Numbered from the stretch's first letter, positions 45,381-54,166 are shown. The stretch: 64,000 bases of DNA from Saprospiraceae bacterium (GCA_022844565.1 JALHLK010000007.1:104412-168411), one strand, 5' to 3'. Numbers and translations: made by a program. Notes: a model not told the origin generated them from the letters alone.

Positions 45381-45686
45381 CTAGTCTAATTTGTTTTTCT
45401 TTGGATTTTGTCTGTTTGCAAAGAAAGATAGAATCTCAATACTTTCATCATTAATTCTGTAAAAAATAGAATTGAATGATAATACAACTGCTCTCCTAAT
45501 ATTTTTTGAAGACGAGGTTGACTGAAAGATAAAAGGATTTTTTGATAAAAGTTTTGATGTCTTTTCAATATTTTCAGCAAGTTTAATAAGCTCTTTTTCT
45601 GAAAAATTTTCTTCTAGATATTTAATAGTATTTGCTAATTCCTCTAAAGCATTTTCAGACCAAAATATCTTATAACCACTTTTCAT
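45381..45686 (-). CDS. RelE/ParE-superfamily toxin
   Basis: A 101 aa protein with the ParE/RelE fold: IFWSENALEELANTIKYLEEN at the start, LLSKNPFIFQS mid-chain, and IRRAVVLSFNSIFYRINDES and IEILSFFANRQNPKK at the end. ParE-type members poison DNA gyrase and RelE-type members cut mRNA on the ribosome; the ParE-like NPF/RRAV pattern leans to the ParE group, but this is not decided. It overlaps the upstream antitoxin gene by 17 nt, the standard antitoxin-toxin order. Confidence 0.85.
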   Translation of the reverse strand: MKSGYKIFWSENALEELANTIKYLEENFSEKELIKLAENIEKTSKLLSKNPFIFQSTSSSKNIRRAVVLSFNSIFYRINDESIEILSFFANRQNPKKNKLD

Positions 45687-45909
45687 AGAGTTTTTTGGCA
45701 GTTACATGAGGTTGTAGTTTCTTGGAATCAGCATCTTCAATTCCAGCTTGTATTGAAGCTTTTTCATTTTCTGATATTGATTCCCACCAGTCATCACTCT
45801 CCTCTTTACGCAATTTGATAATTTTTTCAATTATTTCTATATCTTCAACTCCTGATACCCATTGAATAATGTCTAATTTTTTGCTTAAAATATTTGATTG
45901 AGAACTCAC
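45670..45909 (-). CDS. Antitoxin of the RelE/ParE-type pair
   Basis: A 79 aa acidic protein (SSQSNILSKKLDIIQWVSGV, then EDIEIIEKIIKLRKEESDDWW). The N-terminal helices are likely the DNA-binding/dimer part and the C-terminus (VTAKKLYEKWL) the toxin-wrapping part. No named antitoxin family is certain, but the size, charge and 17-nt overlap with the downstream toxin support the role. Confidence 0.78.
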   Translation of the reverse strand: MSSQSNILSKKLDIIQWVSGVEDIEIIEKIIKLRKEESDDWWESISENEKASIQAGIEDADSKKLQPHVTAKKLYEKWL

Positions 45910-45928
45910 CTTAAGTATTTTTGATAAC

Positions 45929-45936
45929 CAAAGATA
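45929..45936 (-). promoter_or_regulatory. -7 box (TATCTTTG) of the toxin-antitoxin operon
   Basis: TATCTTTG on the minus strand, 20 nt upstream of the antitoxin ATG, matches TAnnTTTG. The short leader fits an autoregulated operon. No clear -33. Confidence 0.5.
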
Positions 45937-46070
45937 AATACATTTGCGTAAACTTTAGTATTTATTACTTAACTTTATAATTGGAGTTTAAAATTCTAGT
46001 GATGAGCTCACTTCATCAAGTAATTTCTTTACTGTTATTTTATAAATACTCAAAGCTATTGTGAAAGAAT

Positions 46071-47240
46071 TTACCCTACCACAGGTAAACTCATATACCC
46101 TTTAAACTCTTCATCATCAGCAAACACCTCATCATTATAATCTTTCAGTACATTATACAAAGTATCTCTTTCTATAGGTCTCATCCCAACTGCTTTGATC
46201 AATTTTACTAAATCTTTGGTCGATAATGCGGGATTTTGTTCCTCGCTACCAGCCATAGAATAGATTTTAGTGGTGTCATCAATCGTTCCATCAATATCAT
46301 CCACTCCAAATTTTAAGCTTAATTGAGCAATCTCACGGCTGATCATCGGCCAATATGCCTTAATATGATCAAAATTGTCCAAATATATTCTTGAAATAGC
46401 ATACGTTCTTAGATCTTCTATCACCGACGTTTCTGGTAAGTGAGACATCTGATTGTCTTGATTTCTAAATTTTAAAGGTATAAACGTCTGGAATCCTCCA
46501 GTCTCATCTTGGAGTTGCCTTAAAAGATCTAGATGATGTATTCTATGAAAATTATTCTCAATATGACCATAAAGCATGGTTGCATTAGATCTTCCACCCA
46601 ATTCATGCCATATTTTATGAATTTCTAACCATTCGTCACCTGTACATTTACCCCCAGCTATTTGATCTCGAATCTCAGGATGAAAGATTTCTGCTCCCCC
46701 TCCAGGTACTGACTCGAGTCCCGCCTCTTTCAAAATCTCTAACCCTTCTCTGTAGCTAACTTTTGCTTTTTTAAAAATATAATGAAACTCCACAGGCGTC
46801 AGTGCTTTAACATGCAAGTCAGGTCTATGTGCTTTGATCGCTCTAAAAAGATCAGCATAAAATTTTAAATCATATTGAGGTAATACTCCACCTACGATAT
46901 GGATCTCCGTCACGGGCTTTTCATCAAAAGACTTGACAATATTCATCATTTCTTCTAAAGTATATTCCCATCCTTCGCCCCTTTTCTTAATCAATCGGCT
47001 ATAACTACAAAAAGTACATGTATAGATACAAACATTGGTTGGTTCTAAATGAAAATTTTTATTAAAGTAAGTATTTGTCCCATGTTTTCGATTCCTTATC
47101 TGATGAGCAAGATTACCAAGATACCCCAACTCCGCATGGTCATATAGGTACAAACCTTCATCAAAAGTTATCCGCTCATTATTCTTTACCTTCTCGCTGA
47201 TCGCATTAAGTGTGTGATCGCTGGTTGTTATTTCAAACAT
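46071..47240 (-). CDS. mqnE: Aminofutalosine synthase (menaquinone biosynthesis)
   Basis: A 389 aa radical-SAM enzyme of the futalosine menaquinone route, joining enolpyruvyl-benzoate and SAM-derived adenosyl to give aminofutalosine. The radical-SAM cluster ligands are Cys71, Cys75 and Cys78 in EPTNVCIYTCTFCSYSR. EIHIVGGVLPQ, ESVPGGGAEIFHPEIRDQIA and FIPLKFRNQDNQMS are diagnostic and separate it from mqnC. No other mqn gene lies in the window. It is flanked on both sides by toxin-antitoxin pairs on the same strand. Confidence 0.96.
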   Translation of the reverse strand: MFEITTSDHTLNAISEKVKNNERITFDEGLYLYDHAELGYLGNLAHQIRNRKHGTNTYFNKNFHLEPTNVCIYTCTFCSYSRLIKKRGEGWEYTLEEMMNIVKSFDEKPVTEIHIVGGVLPQYDLKFYADLFRAIKAHRPDLHVKALTPVEFHYIFKKAKVSYREGLEILKEAGLESVPGGGAEIFHPEIRDQIAGGKCTGDEWLEIHKIWHELGGRSNATMLYGHIENNFHRIHHLDLLRQLQDETGGFQTFIPLKFRNQDNQMSHLPETSVIEDLRTYAISRIYLDNFDHIKAYWPMISREIAQLSLKFGVDDIDGTIDDTTKIYSMAGSEEQNPALSTKDLVKLIKAVGMRPIERDTLYNVLKDYNDEVFADDEEFKGYMSLPVVG

Positions 47241-47271
47241 ATTTTTTGTTATTACTTCCTAATCATAACTG

Positions 47272-47279
47272 CAAAAATA
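47272..47279 (-). promoter_or_regulatory. -7 box (TATTTTTG) of mqnE
   Basis: TATTTTTGCAG on the minus strand lies 32 nt upstream of the mqnE ATG and matches TAnnTTTG, so mqnE need not be read through from the HigBA-like operon. Confidence 0.45.
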
Positions 47280-47350
47280 CAGCTAAAGTTTAATATAATT
47301 TCTTTCTCAAGATTTTGCAATTGCGAATTTATCTTCGAAAATTGTAAAAT

Positions 47351-47653
47351 TTATTCAATTACTATGTTAATCCGTTTACCAAGTCCAAACTCAAATAGTC
47401 TAAATAAAGTTGACAATTGAATATCAGATTTACCATTTTCAACTCTGGAGATATAGCTTTTTTTTGCTCCAATTTTATCTGCTAATTCTTCTTGAGTTAA
47501 ATTAGCTTCTAGTCTTTCTTCTTTCAATAGTTCACCAATAACAAAGGATTTTGCCTTAGCTTCAAATTCGGTTCTTTTCTCAGAGCCAATTTGCCCGTAT
47601 TGTTTTGTCAAATGTTCTTCGAATGTTGTAATGTTTTTAATACTTTTCATCAA
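47351..47653 (-). CDS. HigA-like XRE antitoxin
   Basis: A 100 aa protein with an XRE helix-turn-helix in its C-terminal part (LKEERLEANLTQEELADKIG, AKKSYISRVENGKSDIQLST). The N-terminal helices contact the toxin. It follows its toxin gene with a 17-nt overlap; the toxin-first order is typical of higBA. It probably represses the operon via the palindrome at 47991-48005. Confidence 0.9.
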   Translation of the reverse strand: MMKSIKNITTFEEHLTKQYGQIGSEKRTEFEAKAKSFVIGELLKEERLEANLTQEELADKIGAKKSYISRVENGKSDIQLSTLFRLFEFGLGKRINIVIE

Positions 47654-47975
47654 AATATTGTTTTTTCGTTGAAATTGCTTTATCTATTTCTCTACTGGGT
47701 GTCTTTTGTGTTTTCTTAGTAAAACCATTCATTATTATTACAATTTTATCTTCATCGTAACAAAAGAATATCCTATAAATGTTTGACCCTTGTTTAACCC
47801 GCAAATAAAATAAATTTTTTTCTTGAGTTGAGCCTATGTGTTTGCTAGGAACTTGCTTTACATACTGCAATAAAAACAAACCAAAATCTATTTTTTCTTT
47901 TACTTTTTGATCTTGGAGTTCGAAGAATTCAAAGAAGTACGTTTTGAAGAATAGTATTTTTCGAATCTGTTCCAA
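47637..47975 (-). CDS. HigB-like (phage Gp49/RelE-type) toxin
   Basis: A 112 aa protein of the phage-derived Gp49-like/HigB family, a ribosome-dependent mRNA interferase group. FFEFFELQDQKVKEKIDFGL, LFYLRVKQGSNIYRIFFCYD and the C-terminal IIMNGFTKKTQKTPSREIDKA are diagnostic. The start is TTG (47975); a -7 box ends only 4 nt upstream, so the mRNA could be nearly leaderless. It precedes and overlaps its antitoxin. Confidence 0.88.
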   Translation of the reverse strand: MEQIRKILFFKTYFFEFFELQDQKVKEKIDFGLFLLQYVKQVPSKHIGSTQEKNLFYLRVKQGSNIYRIFFCYDEDKIVIIMNGFTKKTQKTPSREIDKAISTKKQYFDEKY

Positions 47976-47979
47976 AGTA

Positions 47980-48005
47980 CAAAGTTAACTAATTGTAGAA
48001 CAATT
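47980..48005 (-). promoter_or_regulatory. Promoter and palindromic operator of the HigBA-like operon
   Basis: TAACTTTG (47980-47987 on the minus strand) is a TAnnTTTG -7 box. Immediately upstream is the perfect palindrome AATTGT-AGA-ACAATT (47991-48005), in the spacer where a repressor would block the polymerase. The HigA-like protein is the obvious candidate ligand (inference). Confidence 0.6.
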
Positions 48006-48062
48006 GTAGTGTTTTTTTTTAATTTTTGGCAAGATCTTTGAACAAAAGCCATAACTAAAACT

Positions 48063-48602
48063 CTACATCAAATTCTTATACGACCTAAAATAATAATCAA
48101 TATTTTCATTCATACTCTGAGCCTCAGACATATAAACTTGCATAATTATCATCCGAGTTCTGTATAAAAATATTTTCGCACGCATGACCTTTTTAGCCTT
48201 TTTATTGGCATATCTTACTTCCGCAAATGGATGACCTTTTTCTTCATCTCTGTTGAGTTTCACATAGGTAGTTTCCATTTTATTATTCGTGGCCAAATCC
48301 AAGATTGTGTTTTGCATTACTATTTCTACTTCTTCATCATCCTTGCTATCCACTATTTCGTATGAATAAGACAAAACATTAAAAAAATAAGTATCAATAG
48401 GGTGGCCTTTCAAACCATTCACATAAAAGGTTTCATTTTCTACCTTGCCCAACTCAGTGTTTAGCTCCTGCTGCTTATATTCCGGAGCAATAGGAAAGCT
48501 AATGATAAATCGATCACTCAAATCTCGCATCTCAACCCAAGATGAATTTTGATTGAAGTATGATGACAAAAACAAAAATATAGTTAAAGTAAAAAATTTC
48601 AT
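48063..48602 (-). CDS. Secreted hypothetical protein
   Basis: A 179 aa protein with a short signal peptide (KFFTLTIFLFLSSYF). The rest is a mixed alpha/beta domain (WVEMRDLSDRFIISFPIAPE, NETFYVNGLKGHP, AKIFLYRTRMIIMQVYM) that recalls the MOG1/PsbP-like fold of other small secreted Bacteroidota proteins with an FxISFP start, but the match is loose. No functional call. Divergent from the DUF3810 gene. Confidence 0.7.
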   Translation of the reverse strand: MKFFTLTIFLFLSSYFNQNSSWVEMRDLSDRFIISFPIAPEYKQQELNTELGKVENETFYVNGLKGHPIDTYFFNVLSYSYEIVDSKDDEEVEIVMQNTILDLATNNKMETTYVKLNRDEEKGHPFAEVRYANKKAKKVMRAKIFLYRTRMIIMQVYMSEAQSMNENIDYYFRSYKNLM

Positions 48603-48778
48603 CTAATATTTATTTCGATTCTCAAAAGTAAAGTTTAAACGGATTCAAGATGTCAGAATAAGGCGATTTACATCTAATTAATTAATTTTTAACATCATTC
48701 TACAATACAAGTAGCCATAAATTTGTTATTTTGTATTAAAGTGAGTTCTAAAAACTCCACTAATTAAAACAACACTCT

Positions 48779-49900
48779 ATGATTTTGCAAAAGTTAAAGA
48801 CTTTCTTTACCAATTTTGGCCTAATTTTCTTTTTATCCGTTTTTGCGATTATTACTCATTTTTATAATGCCAATGCCTCCATAGAATATAATGAATCCTT
48901 CTTTCTAAATGGTATTTTTCCAAAATTAAGGATAGCTTATGATGCTACGCTAGGAAAATTGCCCTTTGGTGTGATATATCTTGCAGTTCCCTTTTTTGTC
49001 ATCTTATTTGGTTATCAATTTTATCTTTTAATCAAAAATAGAAGCTTAAATGCATTTGGACATTTTATAAAATTTTTAATCACATTTGCCTTATCCATCT
49101 ATTTGCTTTTCTACTGGACATGGGGTCTAAATTACAAAAATCACCCTCTTAGAGATCACCTCATCTTACCAAAAACTAACCTCGACACCACCCAAGTATA
49201 TGAAGAAGCTATGTATATTATGGACATTCTAAAGCCATTGCGAGATAGTATTTCTAGTGATACTTCATTTATTCAGAAAAAATACTATCCCTTAGATACC
49301 GAAGATCAAGTTAGAAAGAGTTTGGTTGAAATCTTAGCTGGATGGAACCTCCCAACAGCGGGAAAGGTGAGAGTGAGAACGTTAAGACCAGATGGCATCC
49401 TTCTCAGGTTTTCTACCGCAGGAATTTACATCCCTTTCCTATTCGAAGGCCATATCGATGACGGTCTCGCATATGTCCATAGACCTTTTGTGATGGCCCA
49501 TGAAATGGCCCACGGCTACGGTATCACTGACGAAGGTGATTGTAATTTTATCGCAGTATTGGTGTGTGCTAACTCCGATGACCCATATATTCAGTACAGT
49601 GGTTTATTGGCTTATTGGAGATATTTAGCCAATAGTCTGGTAAACGTAGCCCTTCATTCAGGCTCTATGGTAATTAACGCAAGATCAAAATCTATAGAAA
49701 ATGACATCATTCACCTTAAAGAAAGGGTCAATTCCTATCCTGACCTAATGCCAAAGTATAGAGACATCATCTATGATACTTATCTGAAATCTCATGGAGT
49801 CTCAGGCGGATTGAGTAGTTATGGTACTGTGGTAAATATGATGCATATGTGGAAGAAATCAGCTTATGATCGAGGGATTTATGAGAAAATTTATAGATAA
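48779..49900 (+). CDS. DUF3810 membrane protein with HExxH motif
   Basis: A 373 aa inner-membrane protein. Three hydrophobic helices (residues ~13-27, 62-83, 97-115) precede a soluble domain containing His241-Glu242-x-x-His245 in MAHEMAHGYGITDEGDCN, the HExxH signature of zincin metallopeptidases, with Glu further on as a possible third ligand. The family is DUF3810; peptidase activity has not been shown to my knowledge. A TAAATTTG -7-like box lies at 48718-48725, and a solo GAGTTCTAAAAACTC sequence (tip of the hairpin element at 29659) lies at ~48743. Confidence 0.9.
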   Translation: MILQKLKTFFTNFGLIFFLSVFAIITHFYNANASIEYNESFFLNGIFPKLRIAYDATLGKLPFGVIYLAVPFFVILFGYQFYLLIKNRSLNAFGHFIKFLITFALSIYLLFYWTWGLNYKNHPLRDHLILPKTNLDTTQVYEEAMYIMDILKPLRDSISSDTSFIQKKYYPLDTEDQVRKSLVEILAGWNLPTAGKVRVRTLRPDGILLRFSTAGIYIPFLFEGHIDDGLAYVHRPFVMAHEMAHGYGITDEGDCNFIAVLVCANSDDPYIQYSGLLAYWRYLANSLVNVALHSGSMVINARSKSIENDIIHLKERVNSYPDLMPKYRDIIYDTYLKSHGVSGGLSSYGTVVNMMHMWKKSAYDRGIYEKIYR

Positions 49901-50136
49901 GTTACTTTTTGCAATATACAGATAATGCATAATGTTTACTGTTCCCAAGCTTAAACCATTGCTTATGCTCCTTCTTTCTTTGTGGCCCTTTGTGCCTTTT
50001 GTGGTAAAAAAAAATTCCTCCATCGAAAAGAAACACTCTTAATTTTCTTCGTTTCACTCCATTTTTAACATTAAATTTCACTTTTTTTCGTTACTCCTTG
50101 CGTATTACTTACATTTGCATTTTTAAAAGTTAACGT

Positions 50137-51564
50137 TTGAAAAAAATTATTTTACTCATTCTGATTTTACCTTTGGTATCCTTGGATCTTTTAGGGAATG
50201 CCAAAAGTACTTATTTGGACAATGGTAATGTCAAATACATCAATAATTACATCAACTTTGTAAACGAATCCACCCACGGATTACTCATTGTCAACAAACT
50301 CTTAGAAAACTACAATCTAGAATTAAATAAGTATGTAGATCTCGAAAGCTTTAAAATCAATAATTATACCAATGATGACCTCCCAAAAAATGTTTTTGAA
50401 GATCCAGAAAAACTTTTTTTTAATAAGTTGACACCTTTCGAATGGTACAATAAATGTATAGAAGACAGCAAAAACCTCGACCCTTCTACTGCAAAGACCT
50501 TAAATGGTCTAGCAGAAAAGATTAAAAGCCAAATAAATGTTATCAACAACATCAGATTTGAACTAGACAAAGTCACCGTAGGAGTAGACCTTTCCAAAAG
50601 AGATAATCTAGCCAAAGTATACATCGAATTAGAGAAGGCCGCTGTAGCATTCCAAGAATTTTATAAAGTAGCAGGCCAAATAGAAAAATTTGTAGCATTT
50701 TATTATGAAAAAAATAAAGTAACCACCATCGAATATAAAAGCATTTACGACATCTATACCAATGCTAAATCTCTTATTGTAAACATTCGGGATAAAAACA
50801 CTACAAACTATAAAGTATCATACGAACAGTTTTTAGTAAAAACCAAAACTTTTGAAAACGATATAACGCAGAAGGCTGGTTACCTCAACAAAGTAGGGCT
50901 TCAAAAGTCAAATATTCTTAAAAATGCACAGCAAATTTCGACTACCGCTCTCAAATTTATGAACAATGAAGCCATACCTGATCAATACAAACTTTATGGC
51001 AGGTTTTATTACTATTATAATATTGGTATGTTGTCAAAGTTCAATCGATATGGCACAGGTTTATCTTCTGAAATTAATTATGCCTTGATGGCCATTAGCT
51101 CAGAATTACCCTTAGTGATGGAGTTACCACATATTTTCCAAGTGATTTATCCTAAAAAGCTGGAAGAATCACCAACATTATCTCCAAAAGAAGGTTTTAT
51201 ACAATCCTTACCAGTTTCATTAAAGGAAAGAATCGTTACTCAAAATAAACTAAAAATTAGAGCAGATGGAGCTGTCATCGAACTTTTATTTTATGATAAT
51301 ATGATTATAGATGGTGATGTTGTTTCCATCAATTTTAATGGGGATTGGATTATTGAGAAAGCCGAACTCGAAAAACAACCCCAATCTGTAAAACTAAAAC
51401 TCAACCCTGAGGGTAAAAATTATCTTATTTTACACGCTGATAATGTGGGCTCACGACCACCAAATACTACAGCTATTTCCTATAAGTATAAAGGAGTCAA
51501 GCGTGAATTGGTACTCAAATCAGATTATAATCAGAGTGAATTGATTGAGATCGTGACATATTAG
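50137..51564 (+). CDS. Large secreted protein of unknown function
   Basis: A 475 aa exported protein starting at TTG and opening into a signal peptide (KKIILLILILPLVSLDLLGN). Residues ~30-330 are mostly helical and charged with Asn/Lys-rich segments (possible coiled coil at LNGLAEKIKSQINVINNI). The last ~120 residues form a beta domain (ELLFYDNMIIDGDVVSINFN, NYLILHADNVGSRPPNTTA) that recurs at the end of many secreted Bacteroidota proteins. A TACATTTG -7 box is at 50110-50117, 20 nt before the start. The gap 49901-50136 contains a CTTTGTGGCC-CTTTGTGCC direct repeat near 49978. Function unknown. Confidence 0.75.
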   Translation: MKKIILLILILPLVSLDLLGNAKSTYLDNGNVKYINNYINFVNESTHGLLIVNKLLENYNLELNKYVDLESFKINNYTNDDLPKNVFEDPEKLFFNKLTPFEWYNKCIEDSKNLDPSTAKTLNGLAEKIKSQINVINNIRFELDKVTVGVDLSKRDNLAKVYIELEKAAVAFQEFYKVAGQIEKFVAFYYEKNKVTTIEYKSIYDIYTNAKSLIVNIRDKNTTNYKVSYEQFLVKTKTFENDITQKAGYLNKVGLQKSNILKNAQQISTTALKFMNNEAIPDQYKLYGRFYYYYNIGMLSKFNRYGTGLSSEINYALMAISSELPLVMELPHIFQVIYPKKLEESPTLSPKEGFIQSLPVSLKERIVTQNKLKIRADGAVIELLFYDNMIIDGDVVSINFNGDWIIEKAELEKQPQSVKLKLNPEGKNYLILHADNVGSRPPNTTAISYKYKGVKRELVLKSDYNQSELIEIVTY

Positions 51565-51700
51565 GAATTACTGTTTAGTAGGTTTTTTCTAAGTTATGAT
51601 CAATTAATAAAAAGTGAAAGAAAATCTAAAGGCAACTAATAAAAAACGGTTTAATTAAATATTTCAAAAATACTTAGAATCGTCAAATTAAGTAAAATAA

Positions 51701-52216
51701 ATGAGAAATCTTGATCAATTTGAATTCAAGTGTTCCACATGTGATGAAATCCATAAAGGCATGCCAAGTTTTGGAACTAACGCCCCGAACTATTATTTCA
51801 GTATTCCAAAAGACGAGATATCAGAAAGAGTTTTTTTAACAACAGACACATGTGTTATTGATAATGAAAATTTCTTTGTTCGAGCCTGTCTGGAATTTCC
51901 TGTAATCGAATATTTGGAAAAATTTAGTTTTGGAGCTTGGGTCTCTTTAAGCGAAGAAAATTTTTATAAGTTCGAAGAACTTTTTGATAAAGAAATTAGA
52001 GAAGATGAACCCCCAATGTTTGGTTGGTTTTCTTCTTGGGTTTGGCCGTATTACGAAGACACAGAAAATATTAAATCAAGAATTCATTTTCGCAACTATG
52101 GAATTAGACCTTACATTGAACTTGAACCAACAAATCACCCATTAGCTTTAGCCCAAACAATAGGAATTTCAGAAAAAGATCTTTACAAAATTTATGAATA
52201 TTATGTTCATGGTTAA
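51701..52216 (+). CDS. DUF2199 domain-containing protein
   Basis: A 171 aa cytosolic protein of the DUF2199 family: FKCSTCDEIHKGMPSFGTNA at the start with a Cys pair, CVIDNENFFVRACLEFPV, FSFGAWVSLSEENF and ELEPTNHPLALAQTIGIS towards the end. Function unknown; members are often found singly among mobile or immunity-like genes. It is followed by an attC-like hairpin at 52232-52307. Confidence 0.9.
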   Translation: MRNLDQFEFKCSTCDEIHKGMPSFGTNAPNYYFSIPKDEISERVFLTTDTCVIDNENFFVRACLEFPVIEYLEKFSFGAWVSLSEENFYKFEELFDKEIREDEPPMFGWFSSWVWPYYEDTENIKSRIHFRNYGIRPYIELEPTNHPLALAQTIGISEKDLYKIYEYYVHG

Positions 52217-52231
52217 AAGGAATAAATTTAT

Positions 52232-52307
52232 AAAACAGATCATAATATAGCACTGGAAAGACAAAATTGCTATTGCTTCGTCCGTAGATAGTGCTAGACC
52301 GTTAAAC
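52232..52307 (+). other. attC-like recombination-site hairpin
   Basis: ATAGCACT (52247-52254) pairs with AGTGCTA (52290-52296) around a centre TTGCTATTGCTTCGTCCGTA. The right end CCGTTAAAC contains GTTAAAC (52301-52307), an exact GTTRRRY core. TAAAAC about 15 nt left of the stem is the weak counterpart box. It directly follows a small stand-alone ORF, like the site at 35680-35750. Confidence 0.42.
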
Positions 52308-52453
52308 AAATATTTCTCCGGAATAATTTTTTGGTTCTATGATAAGATTTCTAAAATTAATTCTACTTTTTTAAATTCAATAAATTTTTAGTTACCGCGA
52401 CCTTCAGGTCGTGGAAGACAAAAATAGACAATTCTTTTGGCGACATTTCTAAA

Positions 52454-52486
52454 GCTAATAGCTAACAACTCAAGGCTAATAGCTTC
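52454..52486. repeat. 33-bp dispersed repeat, copy 2
   Basis: GCTAATAGCTAACAACTCAA then GGCTAATAGC; it partner-matches 31373-31405 and itself contains GCTAATAGCT twice. It lies in the 390-nt gap 52217-52606, which otherwise holds the attC-like site and the accD promoter. Confidence 0.55.
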
Positions 52487-52525
52487 AATTGAACCATTTT
52501 TTTTAACCTTATTTGATTTTAAACC

Positions 52526-52555
52526 TTGGTCTTAATAAATATTCGATTACATTTG
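52526..52555 (+). promoter_or_regulatory. Promoter of accD
   Basis: TTG (52526-52528), 19 nt, TACATTTG (52548-52555): an exact match to the Bacteroidota TTG/TAnnTTTG promoter. It is 51 nt upstream of the accD ATG. Confidence 0.7.
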
Positions 52556-52606
52556 TATTCAAAATATTTTCAAAATTAAAATTAGGATTTACTTAATTAG
52601 AAATAA

Positions 52607-53491
52607 ATGAGTTGGTTTAAAAGATTGAAAGATGGCATTCAAACTGCCACAAAGTATAAAAAAGAAACCCCAGATGGCGTATGGCACAAGTGTGATAATT
52701 GTGGTGAATTGACCATTTTTAAAGACTTAGTTGAAAACTGTTACATTTGCCCTAGTTGTGATTATCATACCCGCATAAGTTCAGAAGAATATTTCGACAT
52801 TATTTTTGAAAATAAATATACTCGATTATTTGACGATGTGATTTCAACAGATGCTTTAAAGTTTGTCGATTTAAAATCTTATGAATCACGTCTTGTAGAC
52901 GCCAGAAAAAAGACGCAATTAAAAGATTCAATGGCAGTTGCAACTGGTAAAATTAAAGGCAAAGGTCTCACCGTTTGTGCAATGGACTTTATGTTTATTG
53001 GAGGTTCGATGGGAAGTGTTGTTGGTGAAAAAATATCAAGGGCAATAGATTATTGTATAGAAAATAAAACACCACTCATGATCATCTCAAAATCTGGTGG
53101 AGCAAGAATGATGGAATCCGCTTTTTCATTAATGCAAATGGCTAAATCAAGTGCAAAATTGACGAGATTGGCTAAAGCGAGATTACCATACTTTTCATTG
53201 ATGACAGATCCTACTACGGGCGGAGTAACCGCTTCATATGCTATGCTAGGAGATATAAATATGGCTGAGCCAAAGGCGTTAATTGGCTTTGCTGGACCAA
53301 GAGTAATAAAAGAGACAATAAAAAGAGACCTGCCAGAAGGTTTCCAAACTTCAGAGTTTTTGTTGGAAAAAGGTTTTCTAGATTTTATTGTACACCGTAA
53401 AGAACTGAGATCAAAGTTAGAAGATTTGCTGACCATCTTTTCTAATATTGAAGGTGATAAAGAAGCTACCATTAGCGAAGATGTTATATAA
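52607..53491 (+). CDS. accD: Acetyl-CoA carboxylase carboxyltransferase subunit beta
   Basis: A 294 aa subunit that, with AccA, transfers the carboxyl group from biotin to acetyl-CoA in fatty-acid synthesis. The N-terminal zinc finger has Cys29, Cys32, Cys48 and Cys51 (HKCDNCG, NCYICPSCDYH). The crotonase-like domain shows FMFIGGSMGSVVGEKI, ISKSGGARMMES, DPTTGGVTASYAMLGD and FAGPRVI. Full length. It heads a co-directional cluster with HAD, FdtA and FdtB genes. Confidence 0.97.
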   Translation: MSWFKRLKDGIQTATKYKKETPDGVWHKCDNCGELTIFKDLVENCYICPSCDYHTRISSEEYFDIIFENKYTRLFDDVISTDALKFVDLKSYESRLVDARKKTQLKDSMAVATGKIKGKGLTVCAMDFMFIGGSMGSVVGEKISRAIDYCIENKTPLMIISKSGGARMMESAFSLMQMAKSSAKLTRLAKARLPYFSLMTDPTTGGVTASYAMLGDINMAEPKALIGFAGPRVIKETIKRDLPEGFQTSEFLLEKGFLDFIVHRKELRSKLEDLLTIFSNIEGDKEATISEDVI

Positions 53492-53499
53492 ATGAGAAG

Positions 53500-54120
53500 A
53501 TGGACTTAGATTTTGATGCAATTGTTTTTGATTTCGGAGGAGTTCTAATTGATTTAGATATCGAAAAATCTTATGAGGAGCTGGCACTATTGGTTGATAT
53601 CAATCCTCTAGAAACAGAAATTTTGGTTGCTAAGATGTACGATTCTTTTGAAGAATTTGAAACAGGAAAAATAAGTAGCGAAACATTCATTTGGAGAATT
53701 CAAAACCTTACCAATAAAGAAGTAGACCCAATAAAAGTAATTCATGCGTGGAATGCTATGCTCTTGGGCTGGAACCCCGCTAAGCTTGCGTTTTTAAATA
53801 AAATTAAAAATAAATATCCTATATATCTATTAAGTAACACCAATGAAATTCACTTAAAATGGGTAATGAATGACCTAAAAGTCAATCATGGAATTGAAGA
53901 TTTTGATAATCAATTTTTTATTAAAGCATATTACTCACACCTCATCGGACTAAGAAAACCAGATATTGCAGCATATGACTACATAATAAAGGACACGGGA
54001 CTAAATCCTACACGTACACTCTTTATAGATGACAATTATAATAACATTCTAGGAGCTTATGATGCAGGATTTCAAGTGTTACACCATATTACTAATGATA
54101 GCTTAGACTTTTTATTATAA
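53500..54120 (+). CDS. HAD-superfamily phosphatase (HAD-IA, YihX-like)
   Basis: A 206 aa haloacid-dehalogenase fold hydrolase. Motif I FDFGGVLIDLD deviates at the first position after Phe (Asp-Phe-Gly-Gly-Val), as in the YihX subgroup; motif II is LLSNTNEIH, the Lys is in GLRKPDIAAYDYI and motif III is FIDDNYNNILGA. Such enzymes hydrolyse sugar phosphates such as glucose-1-phosphate. It lies 8 nt after accD and 46 nt before FdtA. Confidence 0.9.
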   Translation: MDLDFDAIVFDFGGVLIDLDIEKSYEELALLVDINPLETEILVAKMYDSFEEFETGKISSETFIWRIQNLTNKEVDPIKVIHAWNAMLLGWNPAKLAFLNKIKNKYPIYLLSNTNEIHLKWVMNDLKVNHGIEDFDNQFFIKAYYSHLIGLRKPDIAAYDYIIKDTGLNPTRTLFIDDNYNNILGAYDAGFQVLHHITNDSLDFLL

Positions 54121-54166
54121 ACTTTGGTATAATTTTAGCTCATTCACGTAGATAATAATTTGTTAA

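Noticed and set aside
53050..53472. Minus-strand open frame of 140 codons opposite accD
   Set aside because: Antisense shadow of accD with biased composition and no recognisable domain.
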